A DNA stretch of 64,000 nt from an uncultured Fluviicola sp. (GTDB lineage: Bacteria; Bacteroidota; Bacteroidia; Flavobacteriales_D; Crocinitomicaceae): the NCBI GenBank assembly GCA_913009205.1, contig CAJVYC010000010.1, forward strand, positions 24,265-88,264, written 5' to 3'. Positions 17,781 through 26,374 of this stretch are shown here, in pieces (the stretch's first letter is position 1; every line of letters starts with the position of its first letter). Below the pieces are notes generated by a model. It was not told the origin of the DNA and did not search any database. It saw only the letters and a program-made list of their open reading frames with translations. Position numbers and translations under genes: made by a program.

Positions 17781-19652
17781 TTATTGTTTAACGAATTTAT
17801 TTTTAACAACACCTTCAGCAGTTGAAATATTTACATAGTAAACACCAGCAGCGAAGCTAGACGTATTAACAGATATGTGTTGTACACCTTGAACATTAGA
17901 TTCATCAGATACAGTTGAAACAACAGCGCCAGTCATATCCATAATCTCAACAGTAACATCTGAGGTGTTCACTACATTGTAGCTTACATTAACCATATCG
18001 TTTGCTGGGTTAGGGAAAATATTAACAGCAGAAATGTTCTCTCCGTTTTCATTCAATCCCCAAGCAGATCCGTCAAAGTTCAAACGAACAATAGGTGTTG
18101 CTGGTTGCAAGTACCACGTATCATCAGCTTGGATGTACACATAAGAGAATCCAATTGGAGAAGTTCCTGACGTTGCACAAACAACATCATCAGTAGCTCC
18201 ACCGTCACCATCTGTTGCCAACACTACGAAGTAAGTAGTTTGAGCAACCGTTAATGGAGTAGGGAATAATAATGGAAGAGATAAAACTCCACTTACATCA
18301 GAAGTAGTTACCGTGTGGTAATCTGATTGCTGCTCGAAAGTCAATGCATCAGCAAATGTCGCTTGAGTTCCATCGAAAGAGTAAATCTTTGCATAAACCG
18401 TAGACCCAATCTCTGTTGTGTTATGCAATTTAACATCAACGTAGTAAACAGTTTGATCTGCCCAAATATCGAAGAAGTTACCTACTTCGTAAGCCTCACC
18501 ACCGTTGTTCTCAGAGCCGTCAATTAAGTTGTCATCTTGAGCATAGATATACTCAGTAACATCAAAGTTATCTCCTTGAATAACATTGTTAGAAGGGACA
18601 TCATCGATTTCATCTTGAGTAATTTCCCAAGTAAATACATGCGAACCAACAACAGCTGCTGGAGTATATTGAGTTGAAAGGATTAAGCTATCGTAAGCTC
18701 CAACAGGAATTGTAACTGACTGAGAAACACCAGTCCAAGCTCCACTGTTGAAATCAACATTAAGTTCAACGTTTGTTTGAGGATTAAGACCTCCATTGAA
18801 AGGCTCAGTAACAAAATCAATAGGTGCAACCTGAGTTGTAGGAATTTGGGAATAGTTTAAGAAAGCAGTTCCCCAATAAGGATCTGTTGACTCAACATCA
18901 TTATCAGGATTTGTGAAAATCTTTAAATCATCAATGTACCATCCGTAAGCAACCCATACGTTAGGGTTAGTAGATAATGAAGGAAAGTTAGTTGTCCATG
19001 AGAAACGAACTTGAACTGTAGATGCATTTCCTGTAATGTAAGGAGCAAGGTTAATAGAAATGTTCGCCGGGTTCGGGTATGCAGAACCACCACTTGCAGA
19101 GAGAACACCGTATTCATCGCTGTTGTCTCTAATAGTCGTCCAAGCTAAACCATCAACACTGATTTGTACTTCTTGTAAATCGTTAAAACGTGCCCCGAAC
19201 TCTTGGTATTGAAGAGTTACTTGGTCAGTATTAGCTGTGTTTCCAGGTAAGTTAGGAATATCTAGAGCTACAGAAGTCATTGTATAAATAACATCAAGCG
19301 CTTGCGTTGGAGTTGGCGCAGTTGGATCTCCGTTGCTTAATTCAGCATACCCTCCGCCAGAAGTAGAAGTGATTCCGTTTGCGGACCACCAACCATCGCT
19401 AGTCGCATCTATTGACCATCCAAAAACCCCACCTGCTTGACCATCATTGTCGATTGTCCAGTTTGTACCATCATTAAAATCATCAGCCCAAATCTCAACT
19501 CCTAACGCTTTTGGCTCTGAAGGATTTTGCTGTGTTGGTTTTACAGCACTAGTGTTAATTTTCCCGAACGAATAAGGTTTGGTCGTTTGCTGTGCATTTG
19601 CAGCAGTCGATGTTATCCCTAAAAGAAGGAAGCTTAAGTAAATTTTTTTCAT
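17781..19652 (-). CDS. Secreted T9SS type A cargo protein
   Basis: A 623-residue secreted protein. The start at 19652 gives a proper signal peptide (MKKIYLSFLLLGITSTAANAQ); the track start adds 11 unlikely residues. Residues about 45-230 form a beta-sandwich module (ADDFNDGTNWTIDNDGQAG, later VAYGWYIDDLKIF) of the kind seen in secreted adhesins and peptidase-associated domains. The last 80 residues are a T9SS type A sorting domain (NIFPNPANDMVNVSYN...AAGVYYVNISTAEGVVKNKFVKQ), so it should cross the outer membrane by the type IX system. No enzymatic motif is visible. Followed by a strong terminator. Confidence 0.85.
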   Translation of the reverse strand: MKKIYLSFLLLGITSTAANAQQTTKPYSFGKINTSAVKPTQQNPSEPKALGVEIWADDFNDGTNWTIDNDGQAGGVFGWSIDATSDGWWSANGITSTSGGGYAELSNGDPTAPTPTQALDVIYTMTSVALDIPNLPGNTANTDQVTLQYQEFGARFNDLQEVQISVDGLAWTTIRDNSDEYGVLSASGGSAYPNPANISINLAPYITGNASTVQVRFSWTTNFPSLSTNPNVWVAYGWYIDDLKIFTNPDNDVESTDPYWGTAFLNYSQIPTTQVAPIDFVTEPFNGGLNPQTNVELNVDFNSGAWTGVSQSVTIPVGAYDSLILSTQYTPAAVVGSHVFTWEITQDEIDDVPSNNVIQGDNFDVTEYIYAQDDNLIDGSENNGGEAYEVGNFFDIWADQTVYYVDVKLHNTTEIGSTVYAKIYSFDGTQATFADALTFEQQSDYHTVTTSDVSGVLSLPLLFPTPLTVAQTTYFVVLATDGDGGATDDVVCATSGTSPIGFSYVYIQADDTWYLQPATPIVRLNFDGSAWGLNENGENISAVNIFPNPANDMVNVSYNVVNTSDVTVEIMDMTGAVVSTVSDESNVQGVQHISVNTSSFAAGVYYVNISTAEGVVKNKFVKQ

Positions 19653-19725
19653 AATTTTTTGTGTTAAAGTGGAACAAATATACATTATTTAAAGTATAAT
19701 ATCAAAGCTGAGAACCGCACCTGCA

Positions 19726-20496
19726 TTATGCATCTTTCAAAAAGGGGAGTGATTTTCTCATTGCTGTTAGTTCATCTATTTTTAATGTGAATGATTTTAC
19801 ACTCTCCTCTCTCGGCTTCAGTTTCTTTTCTTCACCTAGGGCATTTACCAACTTCGAATCGCCACAATAAGCAAGTCCATTCTGGTCTTTACCAACTCGG
19901 TTGACTCCAATTACAAAGCTCTGGTTTTCAATTGCTCGTGCATTTAAAAGAGTATTCCAATGTGCAGATCTCTTTTCGGGCCAGTTTGCAACATAAACGA
20001 TAACGTCATATGCTGGCGATTGGTTGGGGAGTATTTTATTTCTTACAATCTCAGGAAAACGAAGGTCATAACAGATTTGCAATTGAATATTCCAACCTAA
20101 ATAGTCAACAATCGTTTCATCGTTTCCCGAGGCGAAATGATCACTTTCTCCCGCCAATCCAAATGTCTTTCTTTTGCTGTAATAAGATGTTCGTTGATCG
20201 GGTTGTACAAAAACGCCTTCGTTATATACCTTTCCGTCCCTGTTTATAATCAAAGAGGTGTAAATAGCGCATTCTTTTTCTATTGCGAATTGCTTGAGCC
20301 ATTTAATACTTTTGCTTGATTCTAAATCTTCGGCCATTTCAGAAGTGTTCATACTAAAGCCCGTTTGAAACATTTCGGGAAGAACGATAAGATCGGTTTT
20401 AACGCCAACAAGAAGGCGGCGGTAATTTTCAAAGTTGGCTGTTTTATCTTCCCACTTTTGATCTGCCTGAACAAGTGTTACTCTTAAATCTTGCAT
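19726..20496 (-). CDS. Nitrilase-superfamily omega-amidase
   Basis: A 256-residue carbon-nitrogen hydrolase resembling YafV/NIT2 omega-amidase, which hydrolyses alpha-ketoglutaramate or alpha-ketosuccinamate to the keto acid and ammonia. The catalytic triad is visible: E41 (VLPEMFQTGF), a lysine near 108 (SKRKTFGLAGE) and C142 (LQICYDLRFPE). It overlaps the preceding aminotransferase gene by 13 bases, so the two are very likely translated together. That partnership fits transamination by glutamine followed by removal of the product amide. Cytosolic. Confidence 0.9.
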   Translation of the reverse strand: MQDLRVTLVQADQKWEDKTANFENYRRLLVGVKTDLIVLPEMFQTGFSMNTSEMAEDLESSKSIKWLKQFAIEKECAIYTSLIINRDGKVYNEGVFVQPDQRTSYYSKRKTFGLAGESDHFASGNDETIVDYLGWNIQLQICYDLRFPEIVRNKILPNQSPAYDVIVYVANWPEKRSAHWNTLLNARAIENQSFVIGVNRVGKDQNGLAYCGDSKLVNALGEEKKLKPREESVKSFTLKIDELTAMRKSLPFLKDA

Positions 20497-21611
20497 AATT
20501 TATCCGCTGCGTTAATCAATGTATCGTTGTCTTTTGCAAAACAAAACCTAATTTTTTTATTATCCTGACTATTGGCACTAAAGACTGAGACGGGAATCGA
20601 AGCAACCCCATACTTGATCGTCAATGTTTTACAGAAATCGATATCTAATTCTGACGAAACGGCGCTATAATCAGCGATTTGGAAATACGTTCCTTCGCAA
20701 GGGTCCAACTTGAACTTACTATTAGAAAGAAGTTGTTGGAATAAATTTCGTTTCTCTTTGTAAAACGTGCCTAAAGTCGACACGTCGGTTTTGGAAATAT
20801 ATTCTGCTAGACATGCTTGAGCGACGCTATTCACAGAAAAAACATTGAATTGATGAACTTTTTTGATTTCAGTCATCAAATATTCAGGAGCGACAACGTA
20901 ACCCATTTTCCAACCCGTAATATGAAATGATTTTCCGAAAGAAGAGGTTATTATCGATCGATTCTTAAGCTTTTCACGTTCATTTGCTGAAAGATGTTTT
21001 TGATCGAAAGTGATAAATTCATAAACTTCATCCGATAAAACAAGCATCTGATCGTTTTTAAATAGAAGCGTTTCCAAAGCCTCAAAATCAGATTCAGACC
21101 AAACCCTACCCGATGGATTGTGCGGGTTATTCGTAATTATCATCTTGGTTTTCGAATTCGTTTTGCTCTCAATCAAATCCCAGTCGGGCATGAAATTCAG
21201 GTCCAGTGGTATCCGAATGGGTATTCCTCCAGCTAAGATTACAGCAGGTTCGTAACAATCATAACTTGGATCAAGGACAATGACTTCATCTCCCGTTTCA
21301 ATGAGCGCCATAATTGTCGTGAAGATTCCCTGAGTGGCTCCGGCAGTGACCAATAATTCTGAATCAGTATTGACTTTTCTTGTGTACGAATTTTCAATAA
21401 GTCCACTTACCGCAGTTAAAAGTTCGCCCGAGCCCTGCATCGGAGTGTACTGATGAATGTTTTGATCGGCTTTTCGTTTTATAATGTCTGTAAGAACTGT
21501 GTCGACTGGGAAATTTGGAAACCCTTGTGAAAGATTAATGGCTCCAGTCTCGATTGCCAGCTTGGACATTACAGAAAAAATCGTAGTTCCAGCGTTTGGT
21601 AATTTGGACAT
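20484..21611 (-). CDS. Class I/II aminotransferase, methionine/glutamine transaminase (YbdL-like)
   Basis: A 375-residue PLP-dependent fold-type I aminotransferase. Motifs include INLSQGFPNFPVD near residue 25, VTAGATQGIFTTIMAL, ITNNPHNPSGRVW, SDEVYEFITFD, and the PLP-lysine region SSFGKSFHITGWKMGY. Overall it resembles E. coli YbdL, which uses methionine, and glutamine transaminase K. The gene overlaps an omega-amidase gene, which suggests it uses glutamine or asparagine as amino donor, for example in closing the methionine salvage pathway. The substrate assignment is inference from context. Confidence 0.88.
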   Translation of the reverse strand: MSKLPNAGTTIFSVMSKLAIETGAINLSQGFPNFPVDTVLTDIIKRKADQNIHQYTPMQGSGELLTAVSGLIENSYTRKVNTDSELLVTAGATQGIFTTIMALIETGDEVIVLDPSYDCYEPAVILAGGIPIRIPLDLNFMPDWDLIESKTNSKTKMIITNNPHNPSGRVWSESDFEALETLLFKNDQMLVLSDEVYEFITFDQKHLSANEREKLKNRSIITSSFGKSFHITGWKMGYVVAPEYLMTEIKKVHQFNVFSVNSVAQACLAEYISKTDVSTLGTFYKEKRNLFQQLLSNSKFKLDPCEGTYFQIADYSAVSSELDIDFCKTLTIKYGVASIPVSVFSANSQDNKKIRFCFAKDNDTLINAADKLCKI

Positions 21612-21734
21612 TGTTTTTTGATTTGAAAGTAAATTTAAGAGAAATTTGCTTGATTTAGATGGATTGAAGTGCTACCAATAGCGATAGTTAATTTCAGATT
21701 CCTTAAATTAGAGCGATTTCCTCAACGTTGATTA

Positions 21735-22074
21735 ATGAAAAAGAGGGTATTCATGGCAGTCGCTTTCACTGGAATAATTTCAAGTGGTGTAATTGCTCAA
21801 GAAACAATTAACACTCTTGTGAAAAAGGAAGATACAAAAAAGGTTGATCAAGAGGGAAGTTAAAATCGGCGTTAAAATACTTACTATCAAATCAAATGCT
21901 CGCGGGTGTCCAGTTGAAGAAATTTATACGGGCGAAGCTGCTGAGAAAAAGATGGCCGAATTAGAGGCTAAAAAGGCAAAGGAAATTAAGCCATTAGAAA
22001 GCCTTGAGAAAAAAGCAGAAAACAAAAAAATAATCAAAGTTGAAAAGAGATCTATTGAAAAGTCAGCTAATTAG
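21735..22074 (+). pseudogene. Frameshifted small secreted lysine-rich protein
   Basis: The ATG at 21735 starts a signal peptide (MKKRVFMAVAFTGIISSGVIAQ) but the frame ends after 42 codons. A second frame opening around 21844 then runs as a lysine/glutamate-rich protein (REVKIGVKILTIKSNARGCP, AEKKMAELEAKKAKE) to 22074. Joining them needs one frame change between about 21811 and 21850. Neither half looks complete on its own, since one has no body and the other no proper start. I read it as one broken gene of unknown function. Confidence 0.5.
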
Positions 22075-22339
22075 AATTGTCGCAATTGCGTTTTTCCCTG
22101 TTGCATTATTAAGTTGCTCCAACGAAGCGGATACCGTTGAAAAGGACAAACAGTTTTGCAAATGCCTTGAAGTTACAGGTGAACTGAACGAATTTTCAGC
22201 TAAGATGTTCGATAAGGAAACTAGGATTGAAGACGCTCAGAAAATGAGGTCTTTAAGAGGTGCTCGAACCAAGGAATGTAAAGATTACCAGGAAATGTCA
22301 GGCAAAGAATTATCCAAACGACAAGCGCTTTGTAAATAA
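22055..22339 (+). CDS. Small predicted lipoprotein
   Basis: A secreted lipoprotein of about 94 residues. The track start (TTG 22040) precedes a better TTG at 22055, which gives the signal sequence MKSQLIRIVAIAFFPVALLSC with a lipobox LLSC. The mature part has three further cysteines (FCKCLEV, ECKDYQ) and is helical and charged, like several small Bacteroidota lipoproteins of unknown function. It overlaps the end of the preceding broken gene. There is no ATG start, so it too could be decaying. Confidence 0.5.
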   Translation: MKSQLIRIVAIAFFPVALLSCSNEADTVEKDKQFCKCLEVTGELNEFSAKMFDKETRIEDAQKMRSLRGARTKECKDYQEMSGKELSKRQALCK

Positions 22340-22347
22340 ATGAGGCT

Positions 22348-23024
22348 CTGAAAACTGTTCTTATCATGTTTGTTTTGCTCCTGCTTGGTATTTATTCCTT
22401 TTCTCAAATTGAGTTGATTGATAGCTACGAATCGTATAGTACCTTTTGTGGGACTTCTTTCAGGATCTATTCTGATTCAACCTTTTTTCACACATCTGGA
22501 TGCGAGACTCGACAAAGTATTCAAATCGGAACTTATACTCGAGAGAAGGACACTACTTTTCTGCATCCAACAAAAATAAAATTCGAGAATTTTATAAATA
22601 GCATAGTCCTCTTGCCTGAGACAAATGCATCGGACACGGTTGATATTACTTATTTCGAAAGGTATGGCAAATGAACGTACAGTGAATACGATAGGCTAAC
22701 TCAAATTGACAGTGCAATTGTTTGGAGTAATGAAAACTCAGGGCATGGAATTCGTAAAACTTGTGAAGGAATTTGCATGTACAGCCGAAGAAGTGAATTT
22801 TTACACAATATGGAAAACTAATGCTCGAGAAGCATCTCTATTACAATAGTTCAACCTTCATTGTTAAACCAGAAGTCGAACAGGGACTGATTTTAAAAGA
22901 CCTATTCCTCTGGACGGAAATTAACTACGTTGTTAAAGTTCCGAAAGACACGCGAGAAATTCGTGTTTATTACCAACATTCCGTGAAATTCTCTGGCCTT
23001 TATATTATTATGGTTGCAAATTAG
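22348..23024 (+). pseudogene. Broken secreted protein gene
   Basis: The frame MFVLLLLGIYSFSQIELIDS (from 22366) carries a signal peptide and a beta-rich body (SYESYSTFCGTSFRIYSD). It ends at a TGA at 22672. The same frame continues past it (TYSEYDRLTQIDSAIVWSN) to a TAA at 22819, and a shifted frame carries on (EKHLYYNSSTFIVKPEVEQG) to 23024. Upstream in frame, CTG AAA ACT GTT at 22348 stands where an ATG would be natural, so the start codon may also be mutated. I see a nonsense codon, a frameshift and a doubtful start. Family not recognised. Confidence 0.6.
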
Positions 23025-23090
23025 TGCATCACATCCAAAAACTTGAGACTTTTGACTGCAATAGAGTTGTGAACAAATATGAAGATTAGT

Positions 23091-24410
23091 CTAAGCGAAT
23101 ACTACATCCAAAGAATCACAAAATACTTTCGCAGCAACTTCTAGCTTCTCCGGGGTATGCGCTTGAGAGATAAATCCAACTTCGTAACCGCTTGGCCCAA
23201 TGTAAACGCCTCGATTCAATAATTCGCGAAATAAGTTTTTGAATCCATCCATTTTTCCATCAATTTGATCCGCACTTTTAATGCTTTTCTTTCCAGCGAA
23301 TGACAGCCAGAAAATGGATCCAACGGTAACTATTTCAAAATTATACCCTTTGGCATAAGCATGAGCGTTCACGTTATTCACAAAGAGTTCTGTTCTTTTT
23401 TGTTGGTCTTCGTAGAATCCTGGTTTCGCACATTCAGTCAACTGAGCTATTCCAGCAGCCATTGCAACAGGATTCCCTGCAAGTGTCCCCGCTTGATAAA
23501 CGGGTCCGTCAGGTGAAACGCAAGCCATAATTTCATTGTTGGCTCCATACGCCCCCACCGTGAGCCCTCCTCCAATTATTTTACCGTATGTAACGATGTC
23601 AGGTGTGATATCGAAATAAGCAGCAGCGCCGTTAAATCCAACTCTAAATCCTGAAATTACTTCGTCAAAAAACAAGAGTACTCCGTATTTAGTACACAGT
23701 TCTCTGAGCTCTAATAAGAATGATTTGTCTTGGAGTAAAAGTCCGTTGTTTGCAGGAATTGGTTCGATAATCGCACAAGCCAAATCCTCTTTGCTTTCTT
23801 CAAAACAAATTCGAAGTGCGTCAATATCGTTCAAAGGAAGCACCAAAGTTTCATTCGCGTACTCCTCAGGAACTCCTGCGCTAGAAGACGTCCCAAGCGT
23901 TGCCAAACCACTTCCGGCTTTAACCAACATTGAATCAACGTGTCCGTGGTAACATCCTTCAAATTTTAAAACCTTTTTCTTTCCAGTATATCCTCTGGCC
24001 AAACGCAAAGCTGACATAACAGCCTCCGTTCCTGAACTCACAAATCTAATTTTGTCGATGTATGGGTTTCTGGACAAGATTAATTCTGCCAAATTATTTT
24101 CTAGAACTGTCGGTGCTCCAAAACCTGTTCCATTTTGCAAAGCAGCAACTACACCATCATAAATACCTTTGTGGTTATGTCCTAGGATTAGCGGGCCCCA
24201 ACTACAACAAAAATCAATGAACTGATTTCCATCTTCATCCCAGATCGTACAACCATCACCCTTTTTAATAAATAATGGCCCCCCTCCAACTGATTTAAAA
24301 GCTCGCACTGGAGAGTTTACTCCACCCGGGAAGTAGGTCTTTGCTGTTTCAAAAAGTGATTCTGAATTTGTTTTTTTGATTCCGTTCATTGATTGCTTGT
24401 TCATTGACAT
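23091..24410 (-). CDS. hemL: Glutamate-1-semialdehyde 2,1-aminomutase
   Basis: PLP enzyme converting glutamate-1-semialdehyde to 5-aminolevulinate for haem and corrinoid synthesis. I take the ATG at 24410 (MSMNKQSMNGIKKTNSE) because the track's start at 24434 lies upstream of a promoter element at 24423-24430; ATGs at 24404 or 24389 are also possible. The family N-terminus SLFETAKTYFPGGVNSPVRAF is present. SGTEAVMSALRLARGYTG, FDEVISGFRVGFNGAA and the PLP-lysine segment TYGKIIGGGL follow. Length about 439 residues is usual. Confidence 0.96.
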   Translation of the reverse strand: MSMNKQSMNGIKKTNSESLFETAKTYFPGGVNSPVRAFKSVGGGPLFIKKGDGCTIWDEDGNQFIDFCCSWGPLILGHNHKGIYDGVVAALQNGTGFGAPTVLENNLAELILSRNPYIDKIRFVSSGTEAVMSALRLARGYTGKKKVLKFEGCYHGHVDSMLVKAGSGLATLGTSSSAGVPEEYANETLVLPLNDIDALRICFEESKEDLACAIIEPIPANNGLLLQDKSFLLELRELCTKYGVLLFFDEVISGFRVGFNGAAAYFDITPDIVTYGKIIGGGLTVGAYGANNEIMACVSPDGPVYQAGTLAGNPVAMAAGIAQLTECAKPGFYEDQQKRTELFVNNVNAHAYAKGYNFEIVTVGSIFWLSFAGKKSIKSADQIDGKMDGFKNLFRELLNRGVYIGPSGYEVGFISQAHTPEKLEVAAKVFCDSLDVVFA

Positions 24411-24422
24411 AAAAATGTACTG

Positions 24423-24430
24423 CAAAGTTA
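24423..24430 (-). promoter_or_regulatory. -7 promoter element of hemL (TAACTTTG)
   Basis: An exact TAnnTTTG match on the minus strand, 12 bases before the ATG at 24410. It decides against the longer track start. Confidence 0.55.
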
Positions 24431-24440
24431 GCAAATTTGA

Positions 24441-24780
24441 TTCTTCGTTCCACTGTAATCTACTGTCAAAATTTAATGGATTTGTGGCGCTCTAGAATTA
24501 GGGAATCATTTCATAGAATTTGAAAACATGGATTACCGCTAAATCAACCATTTAGCGCATAAACGCGTATATTTATTCAGTGATCTGGTGCACTTATCCG
24601 CATTTATTTGCGTAAATTAAGAGTAGACATAAGACTTCAGGAGAATTGTACGACGGAACATCAATTATCAAACACGGAAATGTGACCTTGCTGCGATAAT
24701 CCAGTTCGAAGTTTTTATTTGAATTATCAATTAACAATCCTTCAATCATAAATTAATAATTCCATATCCATAGTTCTAAA
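24441..24780. other. Gene-free intergenic region
   Basis: About 370 bases between hemL and kynU. I find no convincing coding remnant. The part around 24530-24620 has the look of flavobacterial intergenic repeat sequence (ACCGCTAAATCAACCATTTAGCGC, GCATTTATTTGCGTAAATTAAG), with a short inverted match GCTAAAT/ATTTAGC. The pattern is suggestive, not proven. Confidence 0.3.
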
Positions 24781-24789
24781 GCGTTTTTC

Positions 24790-24797
24790 TATCTTTG
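24790..24797 (+). promoter_or_regulatory. -7 promoter element of the kynurenine operon (TATCTTTG)
   Basis: An exact TAnnTTTG match 13 bases before the kynU ATG at 24811. It probably drives the whole kynU-to-29278 gene run. Confidence 0.6.
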
Positions 24798-24810
24798 AGA
24801 ATCATTTTAA

Positions 24811-26097
24811 ATGAAAGTTATGCCATATCAGAACACCTTAGATTTCTCTAAGGGAATGGATGAAAAAGATCCATTAAAGTCTTTTAGAGACAAGTTTCAT
24901 TCCCCTTCATTTCATGACAACGAAGTTGTTTACTTCACAGGAAATTCGTTGGGTCTACAACCAAAAACTACAGGAGCATATATTCAAAAAGAATTGGATG
25001 CGTGGGCAAAATACGGTGTTGAAGGGCATTTTTTAGCAGAAAAACCATGGTTTTCTTACCATGAGTTCTTAACTGAAAAAGCAGCTAAAATTGTCGGAGC
25101 AAAACCAGAAGAAGTAGTTGTAACCCATTCTTTGACAACAAACTTGCATTTACTGATGGTTTCATTTTACCGTCCTGAAGGGAAAAGAACTAAGATAATT
25201 TGTGAAGCAAAAGCGTTTCCAAGCGACGCGTATGCACTTGAGTCTCAGGTTAAATTTCATGGATTGAATACGGAAACGGATTTAATTGAAATTGCACCAA
25301 GAGAAGGCGAGTATTTGATTAACGAAGAAGACATTTTAAATAAAATTGCTGAAGTGGGCGACGAACTCGCTATGGTAATGATTGGAGGAGTTAACTATTA
25401 TACAGGTCAACTCTTCGACATGAATAAAATCACTGAAGCAGGTCACGCTGTTGGAGCAACAGTAGGATTTGATTTGGCACATGCAGCAGGAAATATCAAT
25501 CTGAAATTGAACGATTGGGGTGTAGATTTCGCAGCTTGGTGTGGGTATAAATATTTGAATTCATCACCGGGTGGGGTTTCGGGAATGTTTGTTCACGAAC
25601 GCCATGCGAACAGCCCACAACTTCCTCGTTTTGCAGGATGGTGGGGTTACGACAAAGAAACTCGGTTTCAAATGGAGCCTGGATTTAAACCAATGTACGG
25701 TGCTGAAGGGTGGCAGTTAAGTAACGCTCCAGTTTTAGGAATGGCGGCCCATTTGGCTTCACTTGATTTGTTTGACGAAGCAGGAATGGATCGAATTGGC
25801 GCAAAAAGAGACTCGATGACAGCTTACCTTGAATTCGTTATTGAAGATATTTCGGAAAAGAATAAAGACCGTTGTACCCTAGAAATAATTACACCAAAAC
25901 AAGTTGCAAAACGTGGAGCACAGTTGTCAATTGTTGCACACGGACAGGGAAAAGCATTGTTCGATGAGTTAACGCTACAAGGGGTAATTGCCGACTGGCG
26001 AGAGCCAAATGTGATTCGAATTGCACCCGCACCTTTGTATAATTCATATGAAGATTGTTACCGTTTTGGGCAGTATTTACAGAATGCGATTCAGTAA
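24811..26097 (+). CDS. kynU: Kynureninase
   Basis: PLP enzyme cleaving kynurenine or 3-hydroxykynurenine to anthranilate or 3-hydroxyanthranilate plus alanine. The 428-residue length is normal. Motifs are YFTGNSLGLQPKTT near residue 45, VVTHSLTTNLHLLM near 107, GFDLAHAAGNINLKL near 225, and the PLP-lysine segment WCGYKYLNSSPGG near 250. It is first in a tight plus-strand gene run with kmo two genes on, so the likely substrate is 3-hydroxykynurenine. Cytosolic. Confidence 0.96.
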   Translation: MKVMPYQNTLDFSKGMDEKDPLKSFRDKFHSPSFHDNEVVYFTGNSLGLQPKTTGAYIQKELDAWAKYGVEGHFLAEKPWFSYHEFLTEKAAKIVGAKPEEVVVTHSLTTNLHLLMVSFYRPEGKRTKIICEAKAFPSDAYALESQVKFHGLNTETDLIEIAPREGEYLINEEDILNKIAEVGDELAMVMIGGVNYYTGQLFDMNKITEAGHAVGATVGFDLAHAAGNINLKLNDWGVDFAAWCGYKYLNSSPGGVSGMFVHERHANSPQLPRFAGWWGYDKETRFQMEPGFKPMYGAEGWQLSNAPVLGMAAHLASLDLFDEAGMDRIGAKRDSMTAYLEFVIEDISEKNKDRCTLEIITPKQVAKRGAQLSIVAHGQGKALFDELTLQGVIADWREPNVIRIAPAPLYNSYEDCYRFGQYLQNAIQ

Positions 26098-26107
26098 ATT
26101 ATAGGAC

Positions 26108-26329
26108 ATGGACGAATTAGTAATGCACGAAATAATAAGAACAAACTACTCAGGTAGTGTGAGTCAAATGTCAGCGTATACTGGTATCGCTGCCCAAGCT
26201 CTTGGCGTAATCATTGGTGGAATCATTTTGTGGAGAGCAAGTGCTGTGTTCCACAAAAAGAAGAAAAAAGAGCGGTCGAGAAACGCATTTTTCGAAACTC
26301 CATATTCAAGAGGATGGAAAAGAAAGTAA
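26108..26329 (+). CDS. Small single-pass membrane protein in the kynurenine operon
   Basis: A 73-residue protein with one transmembrane helix (about residues 22-41, TGIAAQALGVIIGGIILWRA) and a very basic tail that ends FFETPYSRGWKRK. The gene sits 10 bases after kynU and 45 before kmo, in the same direction, so it is probably co-transcribed. An upstream GTG/ATG cluster makes the exact start uncertain (MHEIIRTN is an alternative). Proteins of this form occur in Flavobacteriia, but I know no function. It might recruit a soluble enzyme to the membrane; that is speculation. Confidence 0.65.
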   Translation: MDELVMHEIIRTNYSGSVSQMSAYTGIAAQALGVIIGGIILWRASAVFHKKKKKERSRNAFFETPYSRGWKRK

Positions 26330-26374
26330 TAGTTAAAACCATACACCGTATTCAGTTGGTGAAAAAAATAGAAG

